DNA from: an uncultured Caulobacter sp.
GTDB lineage: Bacteria > Pseudomonadota > Alphaproteobacteria > Caulobacterales > Caulobacteraceae
DNA length: 64,000 nt
Direction of reading: 5' to 3'
Assembly: GCF_937900395.1 (NCBI RefSeq)
Contig: NZ_CALCDX010000241.1
Span: forward strand, 8,023 to 72,022
Shown: piece by piece, positions 1 to 6,629 of the stretch
How the letters are laid out: each line of letters starts with the position of its first letter
Numbering within the stretch: the first letter of the stretch is position 1
Program-made: the position numbers and the translations under genes
The notes under the pieces: generated by a model
Databases searched by the model: none
Seen by the model: the letters and a program-made list of their open reading frames with translations, nothing else
Told to the model about the DNA's origin: nothing

Positions 1-1
1 T

Positions 2-151
2 GGCTTGGCGACGCGATTGCACGGAGAATCCGAGCCCTGGTGCGTCTTCGACAACACCCGCTTCGGCGCGGCGACCTGGGACGCGCTGGCGCTCGCAAAA
101 TCCCTCTCTCTTAGAGAGAGGGAGGGGCCCAAGCGAAGCTTGGGAGGGTGA
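2..151 (+). CDS. C-terminal end of a DUF72 (YecE-like) family protein, partial
   Basis: The window opens inside a gene read in frame 2. Its visible end contains WCVFDNTRFGAA followed by a DALAL helix, which resembles the C-terminus of DUF72 proteins (usual pattern WCxFDNTxxGAA). The function of the family is not settled. The last 15 or so codons, after DALALAKS, are read through the dispersed inverted repeat at 101-284, and the stop is the TGA at 149-151, so the native C-terminus seems to have been replaced by repeat sequence. The N-terminal part lies outside the window. Confidence 0.55.
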   Translation, partial: GLATRLHGESEPWCVFDNTRFGAATWDALALAKSLSLREREGPKRSLGG

Positions 152-284
152 GTGGTTACGCCGCCAGCCGGAGCGCCGGCACATTGCCATCGGCGTGATG
201 CAAAGACGTCTGAGGGCTTCGCCTACCCTCTCACCCTCCCACGCCTGCGGCGCGGGCCCCTCCCTCTCTCCATGAGAGAGGGGT
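101..284. repeat. Dispersed palindromic intergenic repeat, two inverted arms
   Basis: The left half has a hairpin CCCTCTCTC-TTA-GAGAGAGGG (102-122) followed by GAGGGGCCC and GGGAGGGTGAG. The right half carries the reverse complement of the same blocks (CTCACCCTCCC, then GGGCCCCTCC) and ends in a second hairpin CCCTCTCTC-CAT-GAGAGAGGG (262-282). The whole is a large imperfect inverted repeat between two genes that converge on it. It has the look of a short non-coding dispersed element rather than a terminator. Confidence 0.75.
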
Positions 285-1259
285 TCAAACTGCGCCGCTC
301 GCCAGTTCCGTGAACGTCTTCGTCCCGATCGGATACCGCCGCCAGTCCTTGAAGTCGAAGTGCCACCACTCCTCGGCATAGACCTCGAAACCCTGGGCGG
401 TCATGGCCTCGCGCAGGACCGCCCGTAGCGCCCGCTGCTTCGTCGTCCCGCCCACGAAGTCGGCATGGGCGCGGCCGGAGAACTCGTCGTAGCGACTGGG
501 CATCTCCACGACCTTTCCCGTCTTCAGGTCGTACAGCGTCAGGTCCACCGCGCAACCGCGGTTGTGGCGCGAGCCCTTGGCCGGGTTGGCGACGAACATC
601 CGGGCGTCCGGGGGCGTCGCCTCCCAGAACATCCAGGTGACGAACCAGGGTCGATAGGCGTCATGGATCAACAGGCCATAGCCCTGGGCGGCCAGGGCGT
701 CCTGCGCGCGCTTCAGCGCCTGGGCCGCCGGTCGCTGAAGGTAGGCCGCCGCCCGCTCATAGAGCGGGATGCCCATGAAGTTGTTCGAGCCCGCATAGCG
801 GATGTCGAGGCGGATGCGCGGATCGACGGTGGTCAGATCGACGAGGTCGGCCGGCAGGAAGTCGCCCGTCTCGACTGGCGGCGTCGCGGCCAGAGCTTGG
901 CGGCGCAGCGCCTCCGGATCAGCCCGCACGCCCGCGCGGATGGCGGCTTCCGTCTCGGCGCCGAAGTCGTGGAAGGCCAGGCGCGTCCCGTTCAGTCGCA
1001 CGGCCCCCGGCTCGAGGATCAGCTCGCCGCCGCCGGCGATGACGTAGCCGCGGCCGCTATTCGACGTCAGCCGCGCCGAGGCGTGGCCCATCCCGTCGAT
1101 TTGTAGGAAGCCGTCCTTCTCGAACACCGTCAGCGGTCCGGCCTTGTCGCCGTACTGGCCAATCGCCGCCCATTCGGACCTGGAGAGCGCGAACGCGGAA
1201 GGCGCAGCGAAGGCGGCGGCGCCGAGCGCCAGGAAGGATCGCCGTGCGAGACCGCTCAT
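285..1259 (-). CDS. Secreted D-Ala-D-Ala dipeptidase, VanX/DdpX-like (peptidase M15D)
   Basis: A 324-residue zinc peptidase predicted to cut D-alanyl-D-alanine, a cell-wall dipeptide, outside the cytoplasm. The N-terminus has a twin-arginine motif (ARRSFLALGA) followed by a hydrophobic stretch and an Ala-rich cleavage region. The metal motif SRHNRGCAVD (SxHxxGxAxD of VanX) lies near residue 232, and the EEWWHFD motif (ExxWH, catalytic Glu and third zinc ligand) near residue 297. Residues 30-130 form an N-terminal extension not found in minimal VanX enzymes. No vanH or vanA partner is present, so a role in wall recycling or nutrient use is likelier than glycopeptide resistance. Confidence 0.85.
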   Translation of the reverse strand: MSGLARRSFLALGAAAFAAPSAFALSRSEWAAIGQYGDKAGPLTVFEKDGFLQIDGMGHASARLTSNSGRGYVIAGGGELILEPGAVRLNGTRLAFHDFGAETEAAIRAGVRADPEALRRQALAATPPVETGDFLPADLVDLTTVDPRIRLDIRYAGSNNFMGIPLYERAAAYLQRPAAQALKRAQDALAAQGYGLLIHDAYRPWFVTWMFWEATPPDARMFVANPAKGSRHNRGCAVDLTLYDLKTGKVVEMPSRYDEFSGRAHADFVGGTTKQRALRAVLREAMTAQGFEVYAEEWWHFDFKDWRRYPIGTKTFTELASGAV

Positions 1260-1291
1260 CGCGGATTGCTCCCTCTAAGCCCATCCATTCT

Positions 1292-1404
1292 CGTGTCATC
1301 CCGGCCGTAGCGGAGCGGAGAGCCGGGACCCAGGGGCGGCTCGCGCGGCGTTCCGTCACCCCCTGGGTCCCGGATCACGCCTTCGGCGCGGCCGGGATGA
1401 CACG
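1292..1404. repeat. Palindromic intergenic repeat, copy A
   Basis: Starts with CGTGTCATCCCGG and ends with CCGGGATGACACG, with an inner inverted pair GGGACCCAGGGG / CCCCTGGGTCCC. Near-copies lie at 34350-34451 and 60530-60637. It can fold into one long cruciform with a variable loop, as expected of a Caulobacter-type intergenic repeat. It fills most of the space between the dipeptidase and mmsA genes. Confidence 0.9.
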
Positions 1405-1414
1405 GAAATAGATC

Positions 1415-2911
1415 CTACTTCATCGTCGGAATGACGAAGCTGCTGTCCGCCACGTCGCCTTCCGGCCAGCGGGCCGTCACCGTCTTGACCTTGGTGTAGA
1501 ACTTCACGCCCTCGACGCCGTGCTGGTTGGTGTCGCCGAAGGCCGAGCGCTTCCAGCCGCCGAAGGTGTGATAGGCCACCGGCACCGGGATCGGCACATT
1601 GATGCCGACCATGCCGACATTGACGTTCGCGGCGAACTCGCGGGCGGCGCGGCCGTTGCGGGTGAAGATGGCGACGCCGTTGCCGTACTGGTGCTCGGAC
1701 GGCAAGGCCATGGCCTCTTCCATGGTCTCGGCGCGAACCATCTGCAGCACCGGGCCGAAGATCTCCTCGTGATAGGTCTTCATGCCCTTCTTGACGCCGT
1801 CGAACAGCGACGGGCCGATGAAGAAGCCCTTCTCAAAGCCCTGCAGGTTGAAGTCGCGGCCATCGACCACCAGCTCGGCGCCCTCCTCCTGGCCGATGCG
1901 GATGTAGTCGGCGATCTTGGCGCGGTGCTGGGCGCTGACCACCGGGCCGTAGTGGGCGTCGGGATCGGTGGAGACGCCGACCTTCAGGGTCCCGATCTCG
2001 GCCACCATCCGCTCGCGCAGGTCGTCGGCGGTCTTCTTGCCGACCGGCACGACGACCGGCAGGGCCATGCAGCGCTCGCCGGCCGAGCCGAAGGCCGCGC
2101 CCGACAGGTCCTTGACCACCTGGTCGAGGTCCGCGTCCGGCAGGACGATCCCGTGGTTCTTGGCGCCGCCCATGGCCTGGACGCGTTTCCCGTGCGCCGT
2201 GCCCGTCTGATAGACATAGTGGGCGATGTCGGAGCTGCCGACGAAGCTGACCGCGCGGATCAGCGGGTGGGTCAGGATGGCGTCGACGGCGCTCTTGTCG
2301 CCATGGACGACGTTGAGCACCCCGGCGGGCGCGCCGGCCTCCATCATCAGCTCGGCCAGCTTGACCGGCACCGTCGGGTCCTTCTCGGACGGCTTCAAGA
2401 TGAAGCTGTTGCCGACGGCGATGCTGATGCCGAACATCCACATCGGGATCATGGCCGGGAAGTTGAACGGGGTGATGCCCGCGCAGACGCCCAACGGCTG
2501 GCGCATTGAATAGACGTCGATGCCGGGACCGGCGCCCTCCGTGTATTCGCCCTTCAGGATGTGGGGGATGCCGCAGGCGAACTCGATGACCTCCAGGCCC
2601 CGCTGGATGTCGCCCTTGGCGTCGGCGATGACCTTGCCGTGCTCGGACGACAGGATCTCGGCCAGGGTGTTCATGTCGCGCTCGATCAGGCGCTTGAACT
2701 CGAACATCACCCGGGCGCGGCGCTGGGGATTGGTCTGGGCCCAGCCGACTTGAGCCTTGGCGGCGACCTGGACCGCAGCGTCGAGTTCGGCGTCGGTCGC
2801 GAACTGGACGCGCGCCTGGACCTCGCCAGTGTTGGGATTGAAGACGTCGCCGTAGCGGCCGGAGGTTCCGACCAGGGTCTGGCCGTTCACGAAATGGGCG
2901 ATGTCTCGCAT
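1415..2911 (-). CDS. mmsA: CoA-acylating methylmalonate-semialdehyde dehydrogenase
   Basis: A 498-residue enzyme that converts (methyl)malonate semialdehyde to propionyl- or acetyl-CoA with NAD+ and CoA, in valine, thymine or inositol breakdown. The aldehyde dehydrogenase fold is complete: the PFNFPAMIPMWM segment near the substrate tunnel, an NAD-binding SFVGSS motif, and the catalytic cysteine in GERCMAL. The GERCMA context and length fit the MmsA/IolA class rather than general aldehyde dehydrogenases. The start at MRDIAHFVNG is preferred because AGGGAG lies six bases upstream; a longer in-frame start 13 codons earlier lacks a ribosome site. No inositol genes are nearby, so mmsA is preferred over iolA. 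Confidence 0.9.
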   Translation of the reverse strand: MRDIAHFVNGQTLVGTSGRYGDVFNPNTGEVQARVQFATDAELDAAVQVAAKAQVGWAQTNPQRRARVMFEFKRLIERDMNTLAEILSSEHGKVIADAKGDIQRGLEVIEFACGIPHILKGEYTEGAGPGIDVYSMRQPLGVCAGITPFNFPAMIPMWMFGISIAVGNSFILKPSEKDPTVPVKLAELMMEAGAPAGVLNVVHGDKSAVDAILTHPLIRAVSFVGSSDIAHYVYQTGTAHGKRVQAMGGAKNHGIVLPDADLDQVVKDLSGAAFGSAGERCMALPVVVPVGKKTADDLRERMVAEIGTLKVGVSTDPDAHYGPVVSAQHRAKIADYIRIGQEEGAELVVDGRDFNLQGFEKGFFIGPSLFDGVKKGMKTYHEEIFGPVLQMVRAETMEEAMALPSEHQYGNGVAIFTRNGRAAREFAANVNVGMVGINVPIPVPVAYHTFGGWKRSAFGDTNQHGVEGVKFYTKVKTVTARWPEGDVADSSFVIPTMK

Positions 2912-2987
2912 GATGCGCTCCCTAACGCTTGTTTTGCGCGTCAATAGCATCCCCAGCTCGGGCCGTACCGCGCGAAATTATGCCGCC

Positions 2988-3512
2988 CTACTCCGCATCG
3001 ACATGCACCCGCCGAAAGCGGCCCTGCAGATAGACCAGCGGCTCGTGATCCGGGTCATAGCGCAGCTTGACGACGCGCCCGACATAGACCCGGTGATCGC
3101 CGGCGTCGAAGGCCAGATGCGTCTCGCACTCGAAATTGGCCATGCAGCCGGGCAGGATCGGGACGCCGGTGCGCCAGGTCTCGGTCTCGACGCCGATGAA
3201 GCGGTCGACGTCCTTCTGCACGAACTGGCGGGCCAGGGCCTGGTGCTCGGCGTGCAGGACGTTGACGGCGAAGCGCCCGGCCGCGTCCAGGGCCGGCAGG
3301 CTGGCCGACTTCAGGTCAACGCAGATCAGGGCCAGCGGCGGGTCCAGCGAGACGGAGGTGAAGGAGTTGGCGGTCAGGCCGACGCGGCCGCCGTCGAGAC
3401 CGATGGTGGTCACCACCGTGACGCCGGTCGTGAAGCATCCGAATGCGTTGCGCAGGGCGCGGGCGTCGTGGACGCCGCCTTCTCCCAGCTCGATCGTAAC
3501 CGCCCTACTCAT
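2988..3512 (-). CDS. Flavin reductase family protein (flavin reductase-like, FMN-binding)
   Basis: A 174-residue protein of the flavin reductase domain family, which reduces FMN or FAD with NAD(P)H, often to feed a two-component monooxygenase. The FMN-binding signature is clear: FGCFTTGVTVVTT near residue 25, then GLTANSFTSVSLDPPLAL near residue 52. The later FAVNVLHAEHQ segment is also typical. A start at MSRAVTIEL is chosen because it fits the family N-terminus, but its ribosome site is weak and a start 12 codons upstream is possible. No monooxygenase partner is adjacent, so the substrate is unknown. Confidence 0.8.
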   Translation of the reverse strand: MSRAVTIELGEGGVHDARALRNAFGCFTTGVTVVTTIGLDGGRVGLTANSFTSVSLDPPLALICVDLKSASLPALDAAGRFAVNVLHAEHQALARQFVQKDVDRFIGVETETWRTGVPILPGCMANFECETHLAFDAGDHRVYVGRVVKLRYDPDHEPLVYLQGRFRRVHVDAE

Positions 3513-3566
3513 CGCCTTAGCAGTGGGCCAAAGCGATGGCCGGGGCAAGCCGGGGCGCGCCGCGCA

Positions 3567-4061
3567 TCAGCCGAACGTCGCCTCGAGGATCTTTTCCAGC
3601 CACGCCTGGTCGGTCTCGTCGAAGGCGGCGGGCTTGTCGGAGTCGACGTCGAACACGGCGATCAACTGGCCTTGCGGGTCGAACACCGGAACCACGACCT
3701 CGCTCGCCGAGCGGCTGTCGCAGGCGATGTGGCCGGGGAACGCGTGGACGTCGGGGACCAGCTGGGTCTGACCGGTCTCGGCGGCCGCGCCGCAGACGCC
3801 GCGCCCGAAGGCGATGCGCAGGCAGCCCAGCGTACCCTGGTACGGTCCGACCACCAGCTCACGCGGCTTGGCCGGATCGACGACGTAGAAGCCGGTCCAG
3901 AAATAGTGGTCGAAACTGTTGGCCAGCATCGAGGCCACCGTCGCCATGCGGGCGGTCAGGTTGGTCTCGCCGTCCAGCACGGAGGCGATCTCGTCGGCGA
4001 CCTCCGCATAGCGGGTCGCCTTGTCGGCGGAGAGGGTGATGTCGTTGAACGCTTCGGCCAT
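3567..4061 (-). CDS. msrC: Free methionine-(R)-sulfoxide reductase, GAF domain
   Basis: A 164-residue single GAF-domain enzyme that reduces free methionine-R-sulfoxide in the cytoplasm. The three redox cysteines are at positions 80, 90 and 114 (in GTLGC, GRGVC and HIACDSRSASE). Their spacing of 10 and 24 residues is the same as in E. coli fRMsr (Cys84, Cys94, Cys118). The FWTGFYVVD segment is also characteristic. It appears to be a single-gene unit on the minus strand; no clear ribosome site precedes the ATG. I am confident of family and function. Confidence 0.92.
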   Translation of the reverse strand: MAEAFNDITLSADKATRYAEVADEIASVLDGETNLTARMATVASMLANSFDHYFWTGFYVVDPAKPRELVVGPYQGTLGCLRIAFGRGVCGAAAETGQTQLVPDVHAFPGHIACDSRSASEVVVPVFDPQGQLIAVFDVDSDKPAAFDETDQAWLEKILEATFG

Positions 4062-4129
4062 GGCGCGGATATAGCGCGGCCGGCGCGGGATGCGAGGGGG
4101 AAGTGGCCTGGGCCCTGGCGAAAGCGCCT

Positions 4130-4759
4130 CTACGCCGGCGGTCCGGCCGTCAGCAGCCAGCCGACGATCATGCGTTCGAAATCGACATAGGGAATGTTCG
4201 CGGGGTCGAACTCGAGGTCGGCGGCGAGCGCCGGCAGGTCCGCCGTGAAGGTCTGGAACAGCCGCGCCACCCGGTCCGCGCTGGGCAGCTGGCGCCGCGA
4301 CACGTTGGCGAGCCAGTCGCGGGTCTTGCGCAAGGCCTCGATGGCGTCGCCGCCATGGCCGTGAATGTCCATCCCGGCGAGGTCGGAGATGAAGCGCTGA
4401 TAGCGGTAGCGCTCGACGTCCAGGATCAGGAGTCGTTTGGCGCTCTGCGCCTTGCCGCCGAAGCGCTTGGCGCCCAGGAAGAGGCCCAGCTCCAAAGGCA
4501 TGTTGAACCGGGGCAGTTGGTGGGCGGCGTCCAGCTCGGTTCGCGACAGGTCGTGGATGCCGTATCGGCACTCGCCGATCAGGCCGTACAGCTTGTCGAT
4601 GCGCGTCTGGCCGCCGTCGTCCAGCTCCATCGCCGACCGCGGCCGGAAACCGCAGGCATAGATGGCGAAGATCAGAGCCCGGAAGGTTGGCCTGTAGGCG
4701 TCGTCGAACGGGCAGTTGATGAAGACGTCATCCGCCGATGTCCCCGACTTGGCGGCCAA
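4130..4759 (-). CDS. TIR/nucleoside deoxyribosyltransferase-like protein, function unknown
   Basis: A 209-residue soluble protein. The N-terminus DDVFINCPFDDAYRPTF looks like the first strand and loop of a TIR or nucleoside 2-deoxyribosyltransferase-like Rossmannoid fold. A second block, CRYGIHDLSRT, matches the strand and turn where such folds bind nucleotide. The FNMPLELGLFLGAKRFG helix carries a Glu in the place of the catalytic Glu of TIR NADases and deoxyribosyltransferases (inference). The second half is helical. It starts three bases after the stop of a 57-residue gene and so is probably translated with it. NAD or nucleotide cleavage in stress or defence is possible, but no assay or close named homologue supports it. 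Confidence 0.6.
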   Translation of the reverse strand: MAAKSGTSADDVFINCPFDDAYRPTFRALIFAIYACGFRPRSAMELDDGGQTRIDKLYGLIGECRYGIHDLSRTELDAAHQLPRFNMPLELGLFLGAKRFGGKAQSAKRLLILDVERYRYQRFISDLAGMDIHGHGGDAIEALRKTRDWLANVSRRQLPSADRVARLFQTFTADLPALAADLEFDPANIPYVDFERMIVGWLLTAGPPA

Positions 4760-4762
4760 GCG

Positions 4763-4936
4763 CTATTTCTTCTTGCTCTGGACGTCCCTGGCGACCCGGC
4801 TGGCTTCGCGGATCGTGATCGAGCTTCCCTTCGACGCCGGGCTCAGCACGAACCGCCCGGTGGCCGCGCTACGGCCAGCCACGTGGCTGCCGGGCTTGCC
4901 CGCCTTGGGGGACGCTGAGTTGGTCGAGGTCGCCAT
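4763..4936 (-). CDS. Small basic protein (57 aa) upstream of the TIR-like gene
   Basis: Begins MATSTNSASPKAGKPGSHVA and continues with GRSAATGRFVLSPASKGSSI, ending in a lysine run. A disordered, Lys/Ser-rich head is followed by the compact motif GRSAxTGRFV and a short helix (REASRVARDV). Its TAG stop lies three bases before the ATG of the TIR-like gene, so the two form an operon. The size, charge and tight pairing would suit a partner or inhibitor of its neighbour, but the motif has no function known to me. Confidence 0.55.
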   Translation of the reverse strand: MATSTNSASPKAGKPGSHVAGRSAATGRFVLSPASKGSSITIREASRVARDVQSKKK

Positions 4937-4990
4937 GTCGAGACTGTGCGTGCTCGCCCCTCAAAGAGCAAGGGACAAATCGCGAACGCC

Positions 4991-6505
4991 CTAGAACTCC
5001 TGCCACTCCCCGGGGCGCGAGCTCGGCGCCACCTTCAGGGCGCTGGAGCCCTGGACGTAGCGCTGACGGAAGGTCTCGCGGGTGGGCGCGGCGACGGTCG
5101 GACGCTGGGGCGGCGCGGCCGAGCGGCGCTCCACGCGGGCGGGCATCTCGTGGATCTCTGCGCCGACCTGGTAGCGACCGACCAGGCGCTCCAGCTCGGC
5201 GGCCTCGTCGGCCAGGGCGCGGCTGGCGGCGCTCGACTGCTGGACCATGGCCGCGTTCTGCTGGATCACCTGGTCCATCTGGTTCACGGCGTGGTTCACC
5301 TCGGCCAGGCCCGTGGCCTGCTCCTTGGACGAGGCGGCGATGTCGCCGACCAGCTCGTTGATCTCGGCCACCTGGACCAGGATCTCGCGCAGGGTGTCGC
5401 CGGTCTCGCCGACCAGCTTGACGCCCTTGCCGACCTGGTCGGTCGAGGCGGTGATCAGGCCCTTGATCTCCTTGGCCGCGTCGGCCGAGCGCTGGGCGAG
5501 AGCCCGAACCTCCTGCGCCACCACGGCGAAGCCGCGGCCGGCCTCGCCCGCGCGGGCGGCCTCGACCCCGGCGTTCAAGGCCAGAAGGTTGGTCTGGAAG
5601 GCGATCTCGTCAATGACGCCGATGATCTGGGTGATCGACTGCGAGGACTTCTCGATGCCGCCCATGGCCTCGACCGCCTCGTTGACCACCGCGCCGCTGC
5701 GCTCGGCGGCGGCCTTGGCGGTGATCGTCACCTGGCGCGCCCGCTCGGCGCCCTCGGCGCTGCGCTTGACGGTGGCGGTGAGCTGGTCGAGCGACGCGGC
5801 GGTCTGGGCCAAGCCCGAGGCCTGACGCTCGGTGCGTTGGGCCAGATCCTCGGCCGCCTCGCCCATCTCGACGCAGCCGCCCCGGATGTTGCGGGCCGCG
5901 CTCAGGATGCCGGACAGGGTCGCCTGCAGGGTTTCGACCGCGGTGTTGAAGTCGCGCGGCATCTGGACGGCGTCGCCTTGGAACGCATCCTCGCGCATGC
6001 GCCAGATCAGGTCGCCCTCAGCCAGGCGCTCCAGCCCCTCGCCCAAAGCGTCCTCAGCCCGGGCGTAGGCGTCGGCCTGTTCGGCGGCCTGTTGCGCCTG
6101 GCGGCGATGCTCGGCCGCGGTCGCGGCCCACTGGGCCTCACGCTCGGCCTTCTGGCGCTCGCTGTCGGCCAGGGTGTGACGGAAGCCGTCCAGAGCGCGA
6201 GCGACCGCGCCGATCTCGTCGTTGCCTTCCGTCCCGTGCACGGCCTGATCGTAGCGACCGGCGCTCAATGCCTCGACCGAGCGCGACAGACCGCCCAGCG
6301 GCTTCTTGACCACCGCCTTGGCGGTCATGGCCAGGGCGATCAGCACGACCAGGGTGAAGACCCCGCCGGCGGCCAGAAGGGTCAAAGCCACGCCGGGGCT
6401 GCCGCCAGCCTGCAGCGCCACGCCGCCGGCGGCGGCGATCAGCAGCACGCCCATCGTCAGTCCGGTGGCGAGGATCAGCTTCCGGGCGATGGTCGATCGG
6501 GACAT
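4991..6505 (-). CDS. Methyl-accepting chemotaxis protein without a periplasmic sensor domain
   Basis: A 504-residue receptor. Two hydrophobic segments (residues about 10-30 and 42-62) are separated by only about a dozen residues, so there is almost no periplasmic domain. A HAMP domain follows, then a charged coiled coil (about 115-160), a second HAMP-like segment, and the signalling helical hairpin whose tip includes IDEIAFQTNLLALNAGVEAA. The C-terminus ends in EWQEF after a Pro/Arg-rich linker, resembling the NWETF-type tether that docks CheR and CheB. The receptor probably senses a membrane or cytoplasmic signal. No che genes are adjacent. Confidence 0.93.
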   Translation of the reverse strand: MSRSTIARKLILATGLTMGVLLIAAAGGVALQAGGSPGVALTLLAAGGVFTLVVLIALAMTAKAVVKKPLGGLSRSVEALSAGRYDQAVHGTEGNDEIGAVARALDGFRHTLADSERQKAEREAQWAATAAEHRRQAQQAAEQADAYARAEDALGEGLERLAEGDLIWRMREDAFQGDAVQMPRDFNTAVETLQATLSGILSAARNIRGGCVEMGEAAEDLAQRTERQASGLAQTAASLDQLTATVKRSAEGAERARQVTITAKAAAERSGAVVNEAVEAMGGIEKSSQSITQIIGVIDEIAFQTNLLALNAGVEAARAGEAGRGFAVVAQEVRALAQRSADAAKEIKGLITASTDQVGKGVKLVGETGDTLREILVQVAEINELVGDIAASSKEQATGLAEVNHAVNQMDQVIQQNAAMVQQSSAASRALADEAAELERLVGRYQVGAEIHEMPARVERRSAAPPQRPTVAAPTRETFRQRYVQGSSALKVAPSSRPGEWQEF

Positions 6506-6629
6506 GAACGAAGGTCTCCGGCCAGAACTATGGCTGTTAACCCTGTCTTTGACGATCGATTCCTGAATCGCCCGTTAACCACGTTTGAAGGGCGCAAGAT
6601 TCTGACAATCCGCGCCCCCGAACTGGGCC

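Noticed and set aside
285..1259. Vancomycin resistance
   Set aside because: VanX-like family only; no vanH, vanA or vanRS genes, and the organism is Gram-negative.
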